This document shows positions 25,375-34,768 of a DNA stretch of 64,000 nt, piece by piece (the first letter of the stretch is position 1; each line of letters begins with the position of its first letter). The notes beneath the pieces are model-generated. The model was not told the DNA's origin and did no database searches. It saw nothing but the letters and a program-made list of their open reading frames with translations. The stretch covers positions 496,001 through 560,000 of the forward strand of contig NZ_JAKRKC020000001.1 of NCBI RefSeq assembly GCF_022664455.2, given 5' to 3'. The position numbers and the translations under genes are program-made. This stretch comes from Actinomadura luzonensis (GTDB lineage Bacteria > Actinomycetota > Actinomycetes > Streptosporangiales > Streptosporangiaceae).

Positions 25375-25450
25375 CCCCGGTGGCGGCGATGACCGGATCG
25401 CCGGCATCTACTCGGTCACCAATCCGGACAAGCTGGCCGGTGCCCGCTAG
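25375..25450 (+). pseudogene. C-terminal remnant of an ECF sigma factor (SigJ/ECF41-like)
   Basis: The plus-strand frame ending in TAG at 25448 reads DDRIAGIYSVTNPDKLAGAR. This strongly resembles the C-terminal tail of ECF41 sigma factors, where a SnoaL-like domain ends in a conserved NPDKL segment. No start codon or sigma domains are present upstream, since the GH1 gene ends at 25343. It looks like the tail of a deleted gene and overlaps the end of the minus-strand gene at 25447. Confidence 0.5.
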
Positions 25451-26343
25451 AAGACCGACACGTGCACGTGGTCGTAGTGGTTCGCGGTGACGCCGCCGCG
25501 GTCGGACATCGGGTCCCAGCCGCCGCCCGAGCGGATGTCGTAGTAGCGCTGCTTCCAGATGATGTACATGACGCCGATGCGGGCGCCGTTCTTGATCAGC
25601 CAGTCGGCCAGGGCGTCGCCGTTGGCCTCGTCGGCGCCGGTGGCCATGGTGCCGCCGCGCGACATCATGAAGTCGCAGGCCCGGCCCTTGCCGTGCTCGC
25701 CGGGGTCGCCGGGGCGCAGGCAGCCGACGCCGTACCTCATCGGGAAGTTGGCCATGATCTCGGCGCGCACCGCGATCATGCGCGGGGTCAGGCCCTCCGC
25801 GCCGCCGGGCTGCTGGAAGCCGTACTTGTTGAGCAGGCGCTGGATCTCGTCGCGCTTGCTCTGCAGGCGCTTGATCTCCTTCTTCATCTTCTCGATCTTG
25901 TCGTTGGCGTTGAGCTTCGCCTCTTTCGACTTCTCGATCAGCGCCTCGATGCTCCTGACCCGCTCGGAGCGCTCGGTGGCCATGTAGGCGAGGTTGGCGG
26001 CCTGGCCCAGCACCTGGTGGGGCTCGGCCTGCATGCCGAAGATCTTGGTGTTGTCGAGCGGGCCCAGGATGTAGGACTGCTGCGCGATGCGGCCCACCTC
26101 AGCCTGGGCGGCCCTGAGCCTGGCCTCCAGGTCGCCGCTGGTGTCGGTGGCCTTCTTGGCCTGGATCCTGATCTCCTCGAGGCTCTGGATCTGGCCCCGG
26201 TACAGCTCGTTGAGCTGGGCCGCCTGCTTGGTCAGCTTCCGCAGCTCGGCGGGGCTGGGAGCGGCCGCCGCGGGCCGCCCGCCGGGGAGCACGAGCAGCG
26301 CGGCGAGGACGGTGACCAGAACGGCGACGCGCCCGGTTCTCAC
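25447..26343 (-). CDS. Secreted coiled-coil protein with ARB_07466-like C-terminal domain
   Basis: A 298-residue exported protein. The signal peptide (VAVLVTVLAALLVLP, cut near AAAAPSPAE) precedes a long coiled coil at residues 30-175, rich in Lys/Glu (NDKIEKMKKEIKRLQSKRDE). The C-terminal 110 residues carry GCLRPGDPGEHGKGRACDFM, ADWLIKNGARIGVMYIIWKQ and a final YDHVHVSVF, which match the ARB_07466-type domain related to zinc D-Ala-D-Ala peptidases. The H...D and H-V-H residues could bind zinc. A role in cell-wall remodelling is inferred. GTG 26343 has GAGAGGGG upstream. It is divergent from the M14 carboxypeptidase. Confidence 0.82.
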   Translation of the reverse strand: MRTGRVAVLVTVLAALLVLPGGRPAAAAPSPAELRKLTKQAAQLNELYRGQIQSLEEIRIQAKKATDTSGDLEARLRAAQAEVGRIAQQSYILGPLDNTKIFGMQAEPHQVLGQAANLAYMATERSERVRSIEALIEKSKEAKLNANDKIEKMKKEIKRLQSKRDEIQRLLNKYGFQQPGGAEGLTPRMIAVRAEIMANFPMRYGVGCLRPGDPGEHGKGRACDFMMSRGGTMATGADEANGDALADWLIKNGARIGVMYIIWKQRYYDIRSGGGWDPMSDRGGVTANHYDHVHVSVF

Positions 26344-26374
26344 ACCCGTCCCCTCTCCTCATAGTCGGTCCGAA

Positions 26375-26404
26375 ACTATAGAAGATGATCTTGATCTCTG
26401 TCAT
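26375..26404 (-). promoter_or_regulatory. Sigma-70-like promoter of the coiled-coil protein gene
   Basis: On the minus strand, ATGACA (26404-26399) and TATAGT (26380-26375) stand 18 bases apart in an unusually AT-rich patch, about 32 bases before the GTG start. A TGTATAGAT at 26485-26493 on the plus strand may be the -10 of the divergent carboxypeptidase gene. Confidence 0.5.
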
Positions 26405-26561
26405 CCGAACGGCCGAACTGCTGCACCTTTGGCGAAGTTCCGGAGGTTTGTCCGATTTAAGGAAGGCGTAAAAAGTTGGGTCTTGTATAGATCGCTCCAA
26501 CGGTCTGAGATGGCGGTCGAAGTCCCGCAAGGGGCTCGTCTCACAAGGGGGGCAGACAAGC

Positions 26562-29500
26562 GTGTCTCGAACCACGACCCTCGCCGCGGCCGTCGTCCTC
26601 GGCCTCGGCACGGCCCTGGTGGCCTTACCCGCGCAGATCTCCGCGGCGGCGCCGCTCCCGCCCGCCGACCGCATCGAGCTCTACCAGCTCGACAGCGCGC
26701 CCGGCACCGGGCAGGCGCTCAGGGAGAAGGGCTACGACGTCGTCCAGCAGCAGGCCGCGGGCGACAAGGAACACGTCGAGCTCACGGCCGCCGCGGCCGA
26801 CCTCGCCGGACTGAAGAAACTCGGCTACAAGCCCGAGCCGGTGCGCAACCCGCAGGGCCAGACCCAGCTGGAGGCCGCCAAGGCGCAGGCCGGCGGCGGC
26901 TACACCGTCTGGAGGTCCTACTCCGAGCCCGGCGGCATCGCCGACCAGCTCAAGGCCCTCGCCAACGCCAACAAGGACCTCGTCAAGCTCCAGTCCATCG
27001 GCAAGACCCTGCGGGGGCAGGACATCCTCGCCGTCAAGGTGACCACGGGAGCCCGGCTGCTGCCCGACGGCATCAAGCCGGCCGCGCTCTACTCCGCCAC
27101 CCAGCACGCCCGCGAGTGGATCGCGACCGAGGTCGACATGCGGCTGCTGAAGTACGTCCTCGCCAACAAGAGCTCGCTGAAGGACCTGCTCAACAGGACC
27201 GAGCTGTGGTTCGTCCCGGTGGCCAACCCCGACGGCTACGACTTCACCTTCACCGAGGGCAACCGCCTGTGGCGCAAGAACCTGCGCGACGTGAACGGCG
27301 ACGGCGCGATCACCAACGGCGACGGCGTCGACCCCAACCGCAACTTCCCCACGAACTTCCACTACGACGAGGAGGGCTCCTCCAGCATCCCGAGCAGCGA
27401 GACCTACCGGGGCGCCGGCCCGGCCAGCGAGCCGGAAACCCGGGCCATGGACGGCCTGCTCAAGCGCGTCGGGTTCGAGATGCAGCTCAACTACCACTCC
27501 TACGGCCCGCTGCTGCTCTACCCCGCCGGCTTCCAGATCGCGACGCCGACCGCCGACAACCCGATCTACGAGGCGATCACCGGCGACGACGAGAAGCCGG
27601 CCGTCCCGGGCTTCGACCCCGACCTCGGCGCCGAGCTGTACACGACGAACGGCGAGACCACCGACCACGCCCACTACCGCTACGGCACGCTGGCCTGGAC
27701 GCCCGAGCTGGACGAGGGCTGCGACGGCTGCGGCTTCGTCTTCCCCGACGACGAGGCCCTGGTGCAGGCGGAGTTCGAGAAGAACCTGCCGTTCGCGCTC
27801 GACGTGGCCAAGTCGGCGGTCAACCCGGTCGAACCGGTCAACCACCTCGGCAACACCACCCCCGACTTCGTGCTCGACCCGTTCCAGGTCAGCTACGGCC
27901 GCGACCAGGTGGTGCAGGTCAACGCCAAGCGCAAGCTCGGCCCGGTGCTGCTCAACTGGCAGGTCAACGGCGGCCGTACGCGGACCGCGCTGACCGGCGA
28001 GTGGAAGGGCGGCGAGCGCTACGGCAAGGGCTACGACCACTACTACCACTGGATGCGCGGCAAGATCACCGGCACCCGGCCCGGCGACCAGGTCAAGGTC
28101 TGGTTCACCTCGCTCGGCAAGAAGAGCGGCGACTTCACCTACAAGGTCGCCACCGACATCGGCGGCCAGGTGCTCGTGCTCGCCACCGAGGACGTCACCG
28201 GCCTCAGCCCCGTCCAGGGCGTGAGCGAGGCCAAGTACGCGGGCGCCTACGCCGACGCGCTCCAGGCGGCCGGCTACAGCTCCGACGTCTACGACATGGA
28301 CAAGATGGGCCGCGTCCCGCCGCACGCGCTCGGCGTGCTCAGCCACTACAAGGCGGTGGTCTGGGAGACCGGCGACGACGTCATCCCGAGGTCGCAGGGC
28401 CAGGTGCCCGGCACCACGTCCAAGGGCGGGGTGACGACCGAGCTGGCGGTGCGCGACTACCTCAACGAGGGCGGCAAGCTGCTGCACGCCGGCAAGTACC
28501 CGTCGTACGCGGCCAACAACAACGGCGCGTACTACTACGAGCCGGACACCGGCCAGCCCGAGTGCACGGTGCCGGACGACCCGCCCTGCATCCAGGTGTT
28601 CAACGACTTCCAGCAGTACTACCTGGGCGCCTACGTCTTCTTCGACGAGGGCGGCACCGACGGCGCCGGCGACCCGTTCCCGGTGAAGGGCCAGGGCGGC
28701 GCGTTCGACGGCTTCCAGGCCACGCTGGAGCCGAGCCACACCAACTCGTTCGTGGCCACCTCGGCCATCCTGCCGCCGGACCAGTTCCCGCTGTTCGCCA
28801 GCTCGGCCCCGGTCAAGTGGGTGCGCCCCGGGGGCCCGTTCGACCCGCACAGCGGCACCTGGGACGTCTACAGCGGCATCTCCGACGTGGCCTGGAAGCG
28901 CCTGACCACGACGGTGGACCTCACCGGCAGGAGCTCCGGCGAGCTGACGTTCTGGACGTCGTACGACACCGAGGCCGACTGGGACTTCCTCACCGTGGAG
29001 GCCCGCACCGCGGGCGGCGACGACTGGACCACGCTGCCCGACGCCAACGGCCACACCAGCCAGAACACCGGTGAGAGCTGCAAGACCGAGAACAGCGGCG
29101 GCTGGCGGGTGATCCACCCGTTCACGCAGCGCTACCAGGGCCCGGACTGCGAGCCGACCGGCTCCTCCGGCGCCTGGCACGCCGCCTCGGGCAACTCGGG
29201 CGGCTGGCAGCAGTGGCGCGTCGACCTGACGCCGTACGCGGGCAAGCGGGTCGAGCTGTCGATCTCCTACATCAGCGACTGGAGCACCCAGGGCGCGGGC
29301 GTCTTCCTCGACGACACCAAGGTGACGCTGGACGGCGCGACGGCCGCGGAGACCTCCTTCGAGAGCGACCTCGGCGGCTGGAGCGTCGGGGCGCCGCCCG
29401 CCGGCACCTCGGCCTCCATCAACAACTGGTTCCGCACGGACCAGGTGTTCGAGGAGGGCGGCGGCATCGTCACCAAGGACACCGTCTATCTCGGCTTCGG

Positions 29501-29573
29501 CGCCGAGAGCATCACCGACCAGGCGGCGCGCACGGACCTCGTCAAGCGTTCCATGCGGCACCTGCTCGGCTAG
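26562..29573 (+). CDS. Large secreted M14-family zinc carboxypeptidase
   Basis: A 1003-residue exported enzyme. The signal peptide ends near QISAAAPLP. The M14 domain spans about residues 110-420: zinc ligands in YSATQHAREWIATE (His, Glu) and LNYHSYGPLLLYP (His), substrate Arg/Asn in VDPNRNFP, catalytic Glu in AWTPELDEGCD. Residues 430-1003 are accessory: an Ig-like segment and beta-rich modules including a MAM/CUB-like region (SSGELTFWTSYDTEADWDFL). It should degrade extracellular peptides. Tat/Sec choice is unclear. GTG 26562 has AAGGGGGG upstream; a bidirectional hairpin follows the gene. Confidence 0.92.
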   Translation: MSRTTTLAAAVVLGLGTALVALPAQISAAAPLPPADRIELYQLDSAPGTGQALREKGYDVVQQQAAGDKEHVELTAAAADLAGLKKLGYKPEPVRNPQGQTQLEAAKAQAGGGYTVWRSYSEPGGIADQLKALANANKDLVKLQSIGKTLRGQDILAVKVTTGARLLPDGIKPAALYSATQHAREWIATEVDMRLLKYVLANKSSLKDLLNRTELWFVPVANPDGYDFTFTEGNRLWRKNLRDVNGDGAITNGDGVDPNRNFPTNFHYDEEGSSSIPSSETYRGAGPASEPETRAMDGLLKRVGFEMQLNYHSYGPLLLYPAGFQIATPTADNPIYEAITGDDEKPAVPGFDPDLGAELYTTNGETTDHAHYRYGTLAWTPELDEGCDGCGFVFPDDEALVQAEFEKNLPFALDVAKSAVNPVEPVNHLGNTTPDFVLDPFQVSYGRDQVVQVNAKRKLGPVLLNWQVNGGRTRTALTGEWKGGERYGKGYDHYYHWMRGKITGTRPGDQVKVWFTSLGKKSGDFTYKVATDIGGQVLVLATEDVTGLSPVQGVSEAKYAGAYADALQAAGYSSDVYDMDKMGRVPPHALGVLSHYKAVVWETGDDVIPRSQGQVPGTTSKGGVTTELAVRDYLNEGGKLLHAGKYPSYAANNNGAYYYEPDTGQPECTVPDDPPCIQVFNDFQQYYLGAYVFFDEGGTDGAGDPFPVKGQGGAFDGFQATLEPSHTNSFVATSAILPPDQFPLFASSAPVKWVRPGGPFDPHSGTWDVYSGISDVAWKRLTTTVDLTGRSSGELTFWTSYDTEADWDFLTVEARTAGGDDWTTLPDANGHTSQNTGESCKTENSGGWRVIHPFTQRYQGPDCEPTGSSGAWHAASGNSGGWQQWRVDLTPYAGKRVELSISYISDWSTQGAGVFLDDTKVTLDGATAAETSFESDLGGWSVGAPPAGTSASINNWFRTDQVFEEGGGIVTKDTVYLGFGAESITDQAARTDLVKRSMRHLLG

Positions 29574-29584
29574 CGGCACCCTCG

Positions 29585-29613
29585 GAGGGGCGCGGCACCC
29601 GGCCGCGCCCCTC
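29585..29613 (+). terminator. Terminator hairpin after the M14 carboxypeptidase
   Basis: GAGGGGCGCGG pairs perfectly with CCGCGCCCCTC (11 bp, 7-base loop), 12 bases after the stop codon. There is no T-run, as is common in high-GC actinobacteria. Confidence 0.8.
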
Positions 29614-29699
29614 TTGCGCGCCCGGCTAGAACATGGTTCGGTCGGCTGTGAGGCATACCTCTGGCAAGCAAGCATTCGGTCAAGCAGGAGGCTCACGAC

Positions 29700-31133
29700 A
29701 TGCGCCAGCACGACACGCTGTTCATCGGGGGCGAGTGGGTGGCCCCGGCGGGCACCGGCACCATAGACGTCATCTCGCCGCACACCGAAGAGGTCGTGGG
29801 CCGGGTGCCGGACGGCACCGCCGCGGACATGGACAGGGCGGTGGCCGCCGCCCGCGAGGCGTTCGACCGCGGGCCCTGGCCCCGCCTGAGCTTCGCCGAG
29901 CGGGCCGAGGCCCTGGCCCGGCTGGCCGCGATCTACAACGAGCGGCAGGCCGAGATGGCCCAGCTCATCACCGAGGAGATGGGCTCGCCCATCACCTTCT
30001 CCCAGCTCGCCCAGGCGCCGCAGCCGCTGGAGATGCTGAACTTCTACGCCGAGCTGGGCAGGACGTTCCAGCAGGAGGAGCAGCGGCCCGGCCTGTTCGG
30101 CCCGGTGACCGTGCGGCGCGAGCCCGTGGGCGTCGTGGCCGCCGTCGTGCCGTGGAACGTGCCCCAGTTCGTCACGATGACGAAGCTGGCGCCCGCCCTG
30201 CTCGCCGGCTGCACCGTGGTGCTCAAGCCCGCGCCCGAGACGCCGCTGGACGCGTACCTGCTGGCCGAGTGGGTCGTCGAGGCCGGCATCCCGGCCGGGG
30301 TGCTCAACATCGTGCCCGCCGGCCGCGAGGCGGGCGAGCACCTGGTCTCCCACCCCGGCGTCGACAAGGTCGCCTTCACCGGCTCCACCGCCGCGGGCCG
30401 CCGCATCGCGAGCATCTGCGGCGAGCAGCTCAAGCGGGTGAGCCTCGAGCTCGGCGGCAAGTCCGCCGCCATCATCCTGGACGACGCCGACCTCGCCGCC
30501 AGCATGGGCTTCCTGTCCATGGCCTCGCTCATGAACAACGGCCAGGCGTGCGTGGCCCAGACCCGCATCCTGGCCTCGCGCAACCGCTACGACGAGGTCG
30601 TGGACGCCGTCGCCGGCATGGTCGCCGGCCAGGTCGTCGGCGACCCGGCCGACCCCGGCACCGGCATCGGCCCGCTGGTGGCCAAGCGGCAGCAGGAGCG
30701 GGTCGAGGGCTACATCAGGATCGGCATGGACGAGGGCGCCAAGGTCGTCGTCGGCGGCCTCGACCGCCCCCGCGACCGCGGCTGGTACGTCGCCCCCACC
30801 GTCTTCTCCGGCGTCAGCAACGACATGCGCATCGCGCGCGAGGAGATCTTCGGCCCGGTCCTCGCGGTGATCCCGTACGAGGACGAGGCCGACGCCCTCC
30901 GCATCGCCAACGACAGCGACTACGGCCTGGCCGGCACCGTCTGGACCGCCGACGCCGAGCACGGCATGGAGATCGCCCGCCAGGTCCGCACCGGCACCTA
31001 CGGCGTCAACTGCTACATGCTGCACGCGAACACCCCGTTCGGCGGCTTCAAGGCCAGCGGCATCGGCCGCGAGCTCGGCCCCGAGGGCCTGGCCGGCTAC
31101 CTGGAGTACAAGAGCATCGCCCGGCTGGGCTGA
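29700..31133 (+). CDS. NAD(P)-dependent aldehyde dehydrogenase
   Basis: A 477-residue class 1/2-type aldehyde dehydrogenase. The oxyanion Asn is in VVPWNVPQF, the general-base Glu in VSLELGGKSAAI, the nucleophile Cys in NNGQACVAQTR and the cofactor motif in FTGSTAAGRRIA; EEIFGPVLAVIPYEDEADAL is typical of the C-terminal part. It oxidises aldehydes to acids; substrate unknown. ATG 29700 has GGAGG 9 bases upstream. It stands alone between two terminator hairpins, so it is probably monocistronic. Confidence 0.94.
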   Translation: MRQHDTLFIGGEWVAPAGTGTIDVISPHTEEVVGRVPDGTAADMDRAVAAAREAFDRGPWPRLSFAERAEALARLAAIYNERQAEMAQLITEEMGSPITFSQLAQAPQPLEMLNFYAELGRTFQQEEQRPGLFGPVTVRREPVGVVAAVVPWNVPQFVTMTKLAPALLAGCTVVLKPAPETPLDAYLLAEWVVEAGIPAGVLNIVPAGREAGEHLVSHPGVDKVAFTGSTAAGRRIASICGEQLKRVSLELGGKSAAIILDDADLAASMGFLSMASLMNNGQACVAQTRILASRNRYDEVVDAVAGMVAGQVVGDPADPGTGIGPLVAKRQQERVEGYIRIGMDEGAKVVVGGLDRPRDRGWYVAPTVFSGVSNDMRIAREEIFGPVLAVIPYEDEADALRIANDSDYGLAGTVWTADAEHGMEIARQVRTGTYGVNCYMLHANTPFGGFKASGIGRELGPEGLAGYLEYKSIARLG

Positions 31134-31145
31134 GGCCCCCGCAAG

Positions 31146-31179
31146 GGACGGGCCCCGCACGCGTGTGCGGAGCCCGTCC
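31146..31179 (+). terminator. Terminator hairpin after the aldehyde dehydrogenase
   Basis: Outer stem GGACGGGC/GCCCGTCC (8 bp) continues through one bulge on each side into CCGCAC/GTGCGG with a 4-base loop, 13 bases past the TGA. No T-run. Confidence 0.75.
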
Positions 31180-31330
31180 GTTGCCGAAGGCCACCCAGCG
31201 CGCCCCCGCGACGCTGGGCAACCGCCTGACTACTGAAGTATGTCCCACGTCCACCGCATCGACGGTTTCCTTCCCCAGGGACTTTCTCCCGGCGGTTTCC
31301 TTCCATACGCCTCAGTACGACGTGTATTAC

Positions 31331-32119
31331 TCATGAAAAGTTCGAGGAGATCCACTTGCCGATCCGGCGGATGAGATCGGGGGTCGCGGCGGCCTCCGCG
31401 TGGCCGTACCCCGGCTCGATCCAGAGCTCCTTGGGCTCGCGCGCGGCCTCGTAGAGCTGGTGCGCGTGCTCCACGGGGAAGAAGGCGTCGGCGTCGCCGT
31501 GCACGACCAGCAGCGGCGTCGGCGCGATCAGCGCGGCGGCCTCGTGCGGCGGCATCGGGACCGGGTCCCACTCCACGCCGGTGATCCTGGTGCGCTTGAC
31601 CACCCGCGCCGCGAGCCGCCCCACCGGCCGCTCGATCGCCCAGTGCACCTGGCGCATCGGCCGGGTGCCCCGGTAGTACCAGCGGGCCGGGCCGCTCACC
31701 GACACCACCGCGTCCACGTCCCGTCGCAGGCCCGCGTGGCGCACGGCCACCGCCGCGCCCATCGAGAAACCCACCACCGCGACCTTCGGACAGCCGGTCG
31801 CGCGCAGGTGCCGGACGGCCGCCTCGACGTCGAGGATCTCCTTGTCGCCCACCGTGGTCAGGCCGCCGGAGCGGCCGTGGCCGCGGAAGTCGAAGGCGAG
31901 GACGCCGCCGTACTCGCTGAGCACGTGCACGATGCGGCGCGCCGTGCGCTCGCGCCAGGAGCCGGTGAATCCGTGCGCCACGACGATCCCAACCTCTGGC
32001 CCAAGCTCTGGCCCGAGCTCCGGCCCTTCGGCCGCGCGGCGGGACGGGGTGTGGGCGGCATCGATGCGGACCCCGTCCTCGGTGCGGAGCAGGACGGGGA
32101 AGTTGGGCGCGAAAGGCAT
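31331..32119 (-). CDS. Alpha/beta hydrolase
   Basis: A 262-residue hydrolase from ATG 32119; an upstream GTG frame to 32173 only adds 18 poor residues. The oxyanion region is VVAHGFTGSW, the nucleophile elbow VVGFSMGAAVAV (Ser), the acid in LLVVHGDADAFFP and the His in GYGHAEAAATP. FDFRGHGRSGG is the classic strand-turn segment. It resembles cytoplasmic esterases/peptidase-like hydrolases of unknown substrate. A small repeat (GPELGPELGPEVG) near residue 35 is a loop expansion. It lies just past the end of regulator 2. Confidence 0.88.
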   Translation of the reverse strand: MPFAPNFPVLLRTEDGVRIDAAHTPSRRAAEGPELGPELGPEVGIVVAHGFTGSWRERTARRIVHVLSEYGGVLAFDFRGHGRSGGLTTVGDKEILDVEAAVRHLRATGCPKVAVVGFSMGAAVAVRHAGLRRDVDAVVSVSGPARWYYRGTRPMRQVHWAIERPVGRLAARVVKRTRITGVEWDPVPMPPHEAAALIAPTPLLVVHGDADAFFPVEHAHQLYEAAREPKELWIEPGYGHAEAAATPDLIRRIGKWISSNFS

Positions 32120-32129
32120 GAATACGAGC

Positions 32130-34760
32130 TTAAGCTCGCTCGACGTCCACCCGGTGCCCGGTGTCCCCCTCACCGGCCCGGCCGGGGCCGAGCCGCGCGC
32201 CCCAGCCCAGCCGGACCGCGTTCGGCCCGCTCACGGGATCACGCACCAGCTCCCCGTCACCCCCGCGCCCCTCACTCCCGGCCCCCAAGCCCTTGCCTGA
32301 GCCTTCCTCCTCCGGCCCGGGGGCGAGCCCGTGCTCCACGGCCCACACCGCGATCTGCGCCCGCGACGCGAACCCCAGCTTCTCCATCACGTTCGCGACA
32401 TGCCGGGCCACCGTCGCCGGGCTGATCACCAGCTCCAGGGCGATGCCCCGGTTGCTGAGCCCGCGCGCCAGCAGCGCCGCCACCTCCTGCTCGCGCCCGG
32501 TCAGCCCGCCGTAGCGCGACTCGACCCGCACCGGCGCGACCGGCGGCGGCGCGCTCTCGTGGTCGAGCACCCGCCGGGTCACCTCCTCGGCGGGCAGCTC
32601 CGTCCCCCGCGACCACAGCAGCGTGACGCGCCCCTCGCCCAGCCGCGCCCGGCCCTCCTCCAGCAGCTCCCGCACCCGTCCCGGCGTGCCGAACTGCCCG
32701 ATCGACTCCCGCAGCGCGGTGCCCGCCGCCGCGGCCAGCAGCGCCCCCTCCAGGTCGCCCTGGGCCCGCGCCAGCGCCGACAGCGCCATGAGCCCCCGCA
32801 TGATGCCGCGCCGCTGCCCCGCCCGCCGGCTCAGCGCCAGCCCGGCGGCGACGTGCCGGCGGGCCGCGCGGTGGTCGCCCAGCTCCGCCGCCACCCGGCC
32901 GAGCTGGGCGTGACAGCGGGCCAGCTCGACCAGGTTGTCCATGCCCCGCAGCAGCGGCAGCGCCGCCTCGTGGCAGGTCAGCGCCCCCTCAAGGTCGCCG
33001 TCGGCCTCGGCCACCGCGCCGAGGTGGGTCAGCGCCCTGGCCTCCGCCCAGTGGTGACCGCACTCCCTGGCCAGGGCCAGGGCCTCCTCGCCGCGCCGGC
33101 GCGCGTAGCGGACCTGGCCCTTGAACAGCGCCAGGTTGAGCTGCGCGACCCGGACGGTGGCCAGGTTGAACGGGTCGTCGCAGGCGACCGCCGCCGCCTC
33201 CAGCTCCTCCAGGTAACGCAGCGCCCGCTCGCTCTGCCCGAGCCGGAAGAACACGGTGATCGCCACGCCGTACGTGACGCCCAGCCAGTACGAGTACGGG
33301 TGCCGCTTCTGCTCCTCCACGGCCCGCGCCACCAGCTCCTCGGCGCGGCCCAGCTCGTCGCCGGCCTCCAGCCCGTACGCGAGGGCGGCCCGGCCCACCG
33401 CGACCAGGTCGTCCGGCACCTCCGACAGGTCCATCGCCAGCAGCCGCTCGTGCCAGCCGACGCTCTCGCGCAGGTCGCCCCGCACCGCCAGGATCGCCAG
33501 GGCCGCGCGAGCCAGCCGCAGGCCGGGCACCGGGTCGCCGGACTCCACCGCCCAGTCGATCGCGGCCCGGCAGTCGTCCAGCAGCTCCCGCCCCCGGACG
33601 AAGTGCGGGAACCGCTCGCCCCACGGCAGCCGGCGCCGCGACGCGGCCGCCTCGTGCCGGCGCTCCATCTCCTCGCACACCACCCGCAGGTGACGCTCGC
33701 GCAGCGCCGCCTCCTCGCCGGCCTCGGCCAGCCGGTCGGCGGCGTACTGGCGGATGGTCTCCAGCAGGCGGTAGCGACCGGCGGCGCCCTGATGGAGCAC
33801 CAGCGACTTGTCCACCAGGCCGCCCATCAGGTCGAGCAGCTCGGCCCTGCGCAGCACGCCGCCGTCGGCGCACACCCGCTCGGCCAGCCCCAGGTCGAAC
33901 AGCCCGGCGAAGACCGACAGCCGGCGCAGCAGCACCCGCTCCTTGGGACGCAGCAGGTCGTGGCTCCACTCGACGGTGGCCAGCAGCGTGCGCTGGCGCG
34001 GCGGCGCGGTGCGGTCGCCGGTCGTGAGCAGGCGGAACCGGTCGGCGATGCGGTCGGCGATGCGGCCCGGGCTCAGCAGCGACGCGCGCGCCGCCGCCAG
34101 CTCCAGCGCCAGCGGCAGGCCGTCGAGCGCCCGGCACAGGCGCACCACGCCGTCGAGGTCGCGGATGACGCCCCGCGCCCCGGCCGCCGTGGCCCGCTCG
34201 GCGAACAGCACGACCGACTCGGCGTCCGGATGCCGCTCGTCGGGCAGGTCGAGCGGCGGCACCCGCCACACCAGCTCGCCGGGGACGTGCAGCGGCTCGC
34301 GGCTGGTCACCAGGAACCGCACCCGCGGACACGCGGCCACCAGCTCGCTGACGACCTCCGCGCAACGCTCGACCACGTGCTCGCAGTTGTCGAGCACCAG
34401 CAGCGTCCTGGCCGCGCGCAGGCGCAGCAGCAGGCCGTCGAGGAGCGGGCCCGGCGTCTCGTCGCGCACCCCGAGCACCCCGGCCAGCTCCGGCACCAGC
34501 AGCTCGGGGTCGCCGATGCGGGCCAGCTCGGCCAGCCAGACGCCGTCGGCGAAGCAGGGGACGACCCGCGCCGCCACGCGCAGCGCCAGCCGGGTCTTGC
34601 CGATGCCGCCCACACCACTGAGCGTGACGACGCGTTCGTCGCGGACGAGCGCGGCCAGCTCGGCCACGTCACGCGCGCGGCCGACGAAACGGTTGGGCTC
34701 GGCTGGGAGATTGTGCGGGACGTGCGCCGTCATGTGGGGCCCAAGGGTCGTGGCGGTCAC
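32130..34760 (-). CDS. NB-ARC/TPR/LuxR transcriptional regulator, module 2
   Basis: An 876-residue intracellular regulator. Residues 16-200 form the NB-ARC ATPase (NLPAEPNRFVGRARDVAELA, Walker A GVGGIGKTRLA, Walker B LLVLDNCEHVV, sensor TSREPLHVPGE); GLPLALELAAARASLLSPGR ends the ARC part. Residues 390-740 are TPR-like helices. A LuxR helix-turn-helix, LTGREQEVAALLARGLSNRG then ATVARHVANVMEKLGF, occupies residues 760-815, followed by a 60-residue Gly-rich tail. Start GTG 34760 has GGAGG overlapping the stop of the AMP-ligase-like gene, 8 bases away, so the pair is translationally coupled. It is intact, unlike the module-1 homologue. Confidence 0.93.
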   Translation of the reverse strand: MTATTLGPHMTAHVPHNLPAEPNRFVGRARDVAELAALVRDERVVTLSGVGGIGKTRLALRVAARVVPCFADGVWLAELARIGDPELLVPELAGVLGVRDETPGPLLDGLLLRLRAARTLLVLDNCEHVVERCAEVVSELVAACPRVRFLVTSREPLHVPGELVWRVPPLDLPDERHPDAESVVLFAERATAAGARGVIRDLDGVVRLCRALDGLPLALELAAARASLLSPGRIADRIADRFRLLTTGDRTAPPRQRTLLATVEWSHDLLRPKERVLLRRLSVFAGLFDLGLAERVCADGGVLRRAELLDLMGGLVDKSLVLHQGAAGRYRLLETIRQYAADRLAEAGEEAALRERHLRVVCEEMERRHEAAASRRRLPWGERFPHFVRGRELLDDCRAAIDWAVESGDPVPGLRLARAALAILAVRGDLRESVGWHERLLAMDLSEVPDDLVAVGRAALAYGLEAGDELGRAEELVARAVEEQKRHPYSYWLGVTYGVAITVFFRLGQSERALRYLEELEAAAVACDDPFNLATVRVAQLNLALFKGQVRYARRRGEEALALARECGHHWAEARALTHLGAVAEADGDLEGALTCHEAALPLLRGMDNLVELARCHAQLGRVAAELGDHRAARRHVAAGLALSRRAGQRRGIMRGLMALSALARAQGDLEGALLAAAAGTALRESIGQFGTPGRVRELLEEGRARLGEGRVTLLWSRGTELPAEEVTRRVLDHESAPPPVAPVRVESRYGGLTGREQEVAALLARGLSNRGIALELVISPATVARHVANVMEKLGFASRAQIAVWAVEHGLAPGPEEEGSGKGLGAGSEGRGGDGELVRDPVSGPNAVRLGWGARLGPGRAGEGDTGHRVDVERA

Positions 34761-34768
34761 ATTCCCGC

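Noticed and set aside
26625..31160. Minus-strand open frame of about 1510 codons opposite the M14 carboxypeptidase and aldehyde dehydrogenase
   Set aside because: Both plus-strand genes have full catalytic motifs, RBSs and terminators; the antisense frame crosses two terminator hairpins and has low-complexity Val/Gly/Arg composition.
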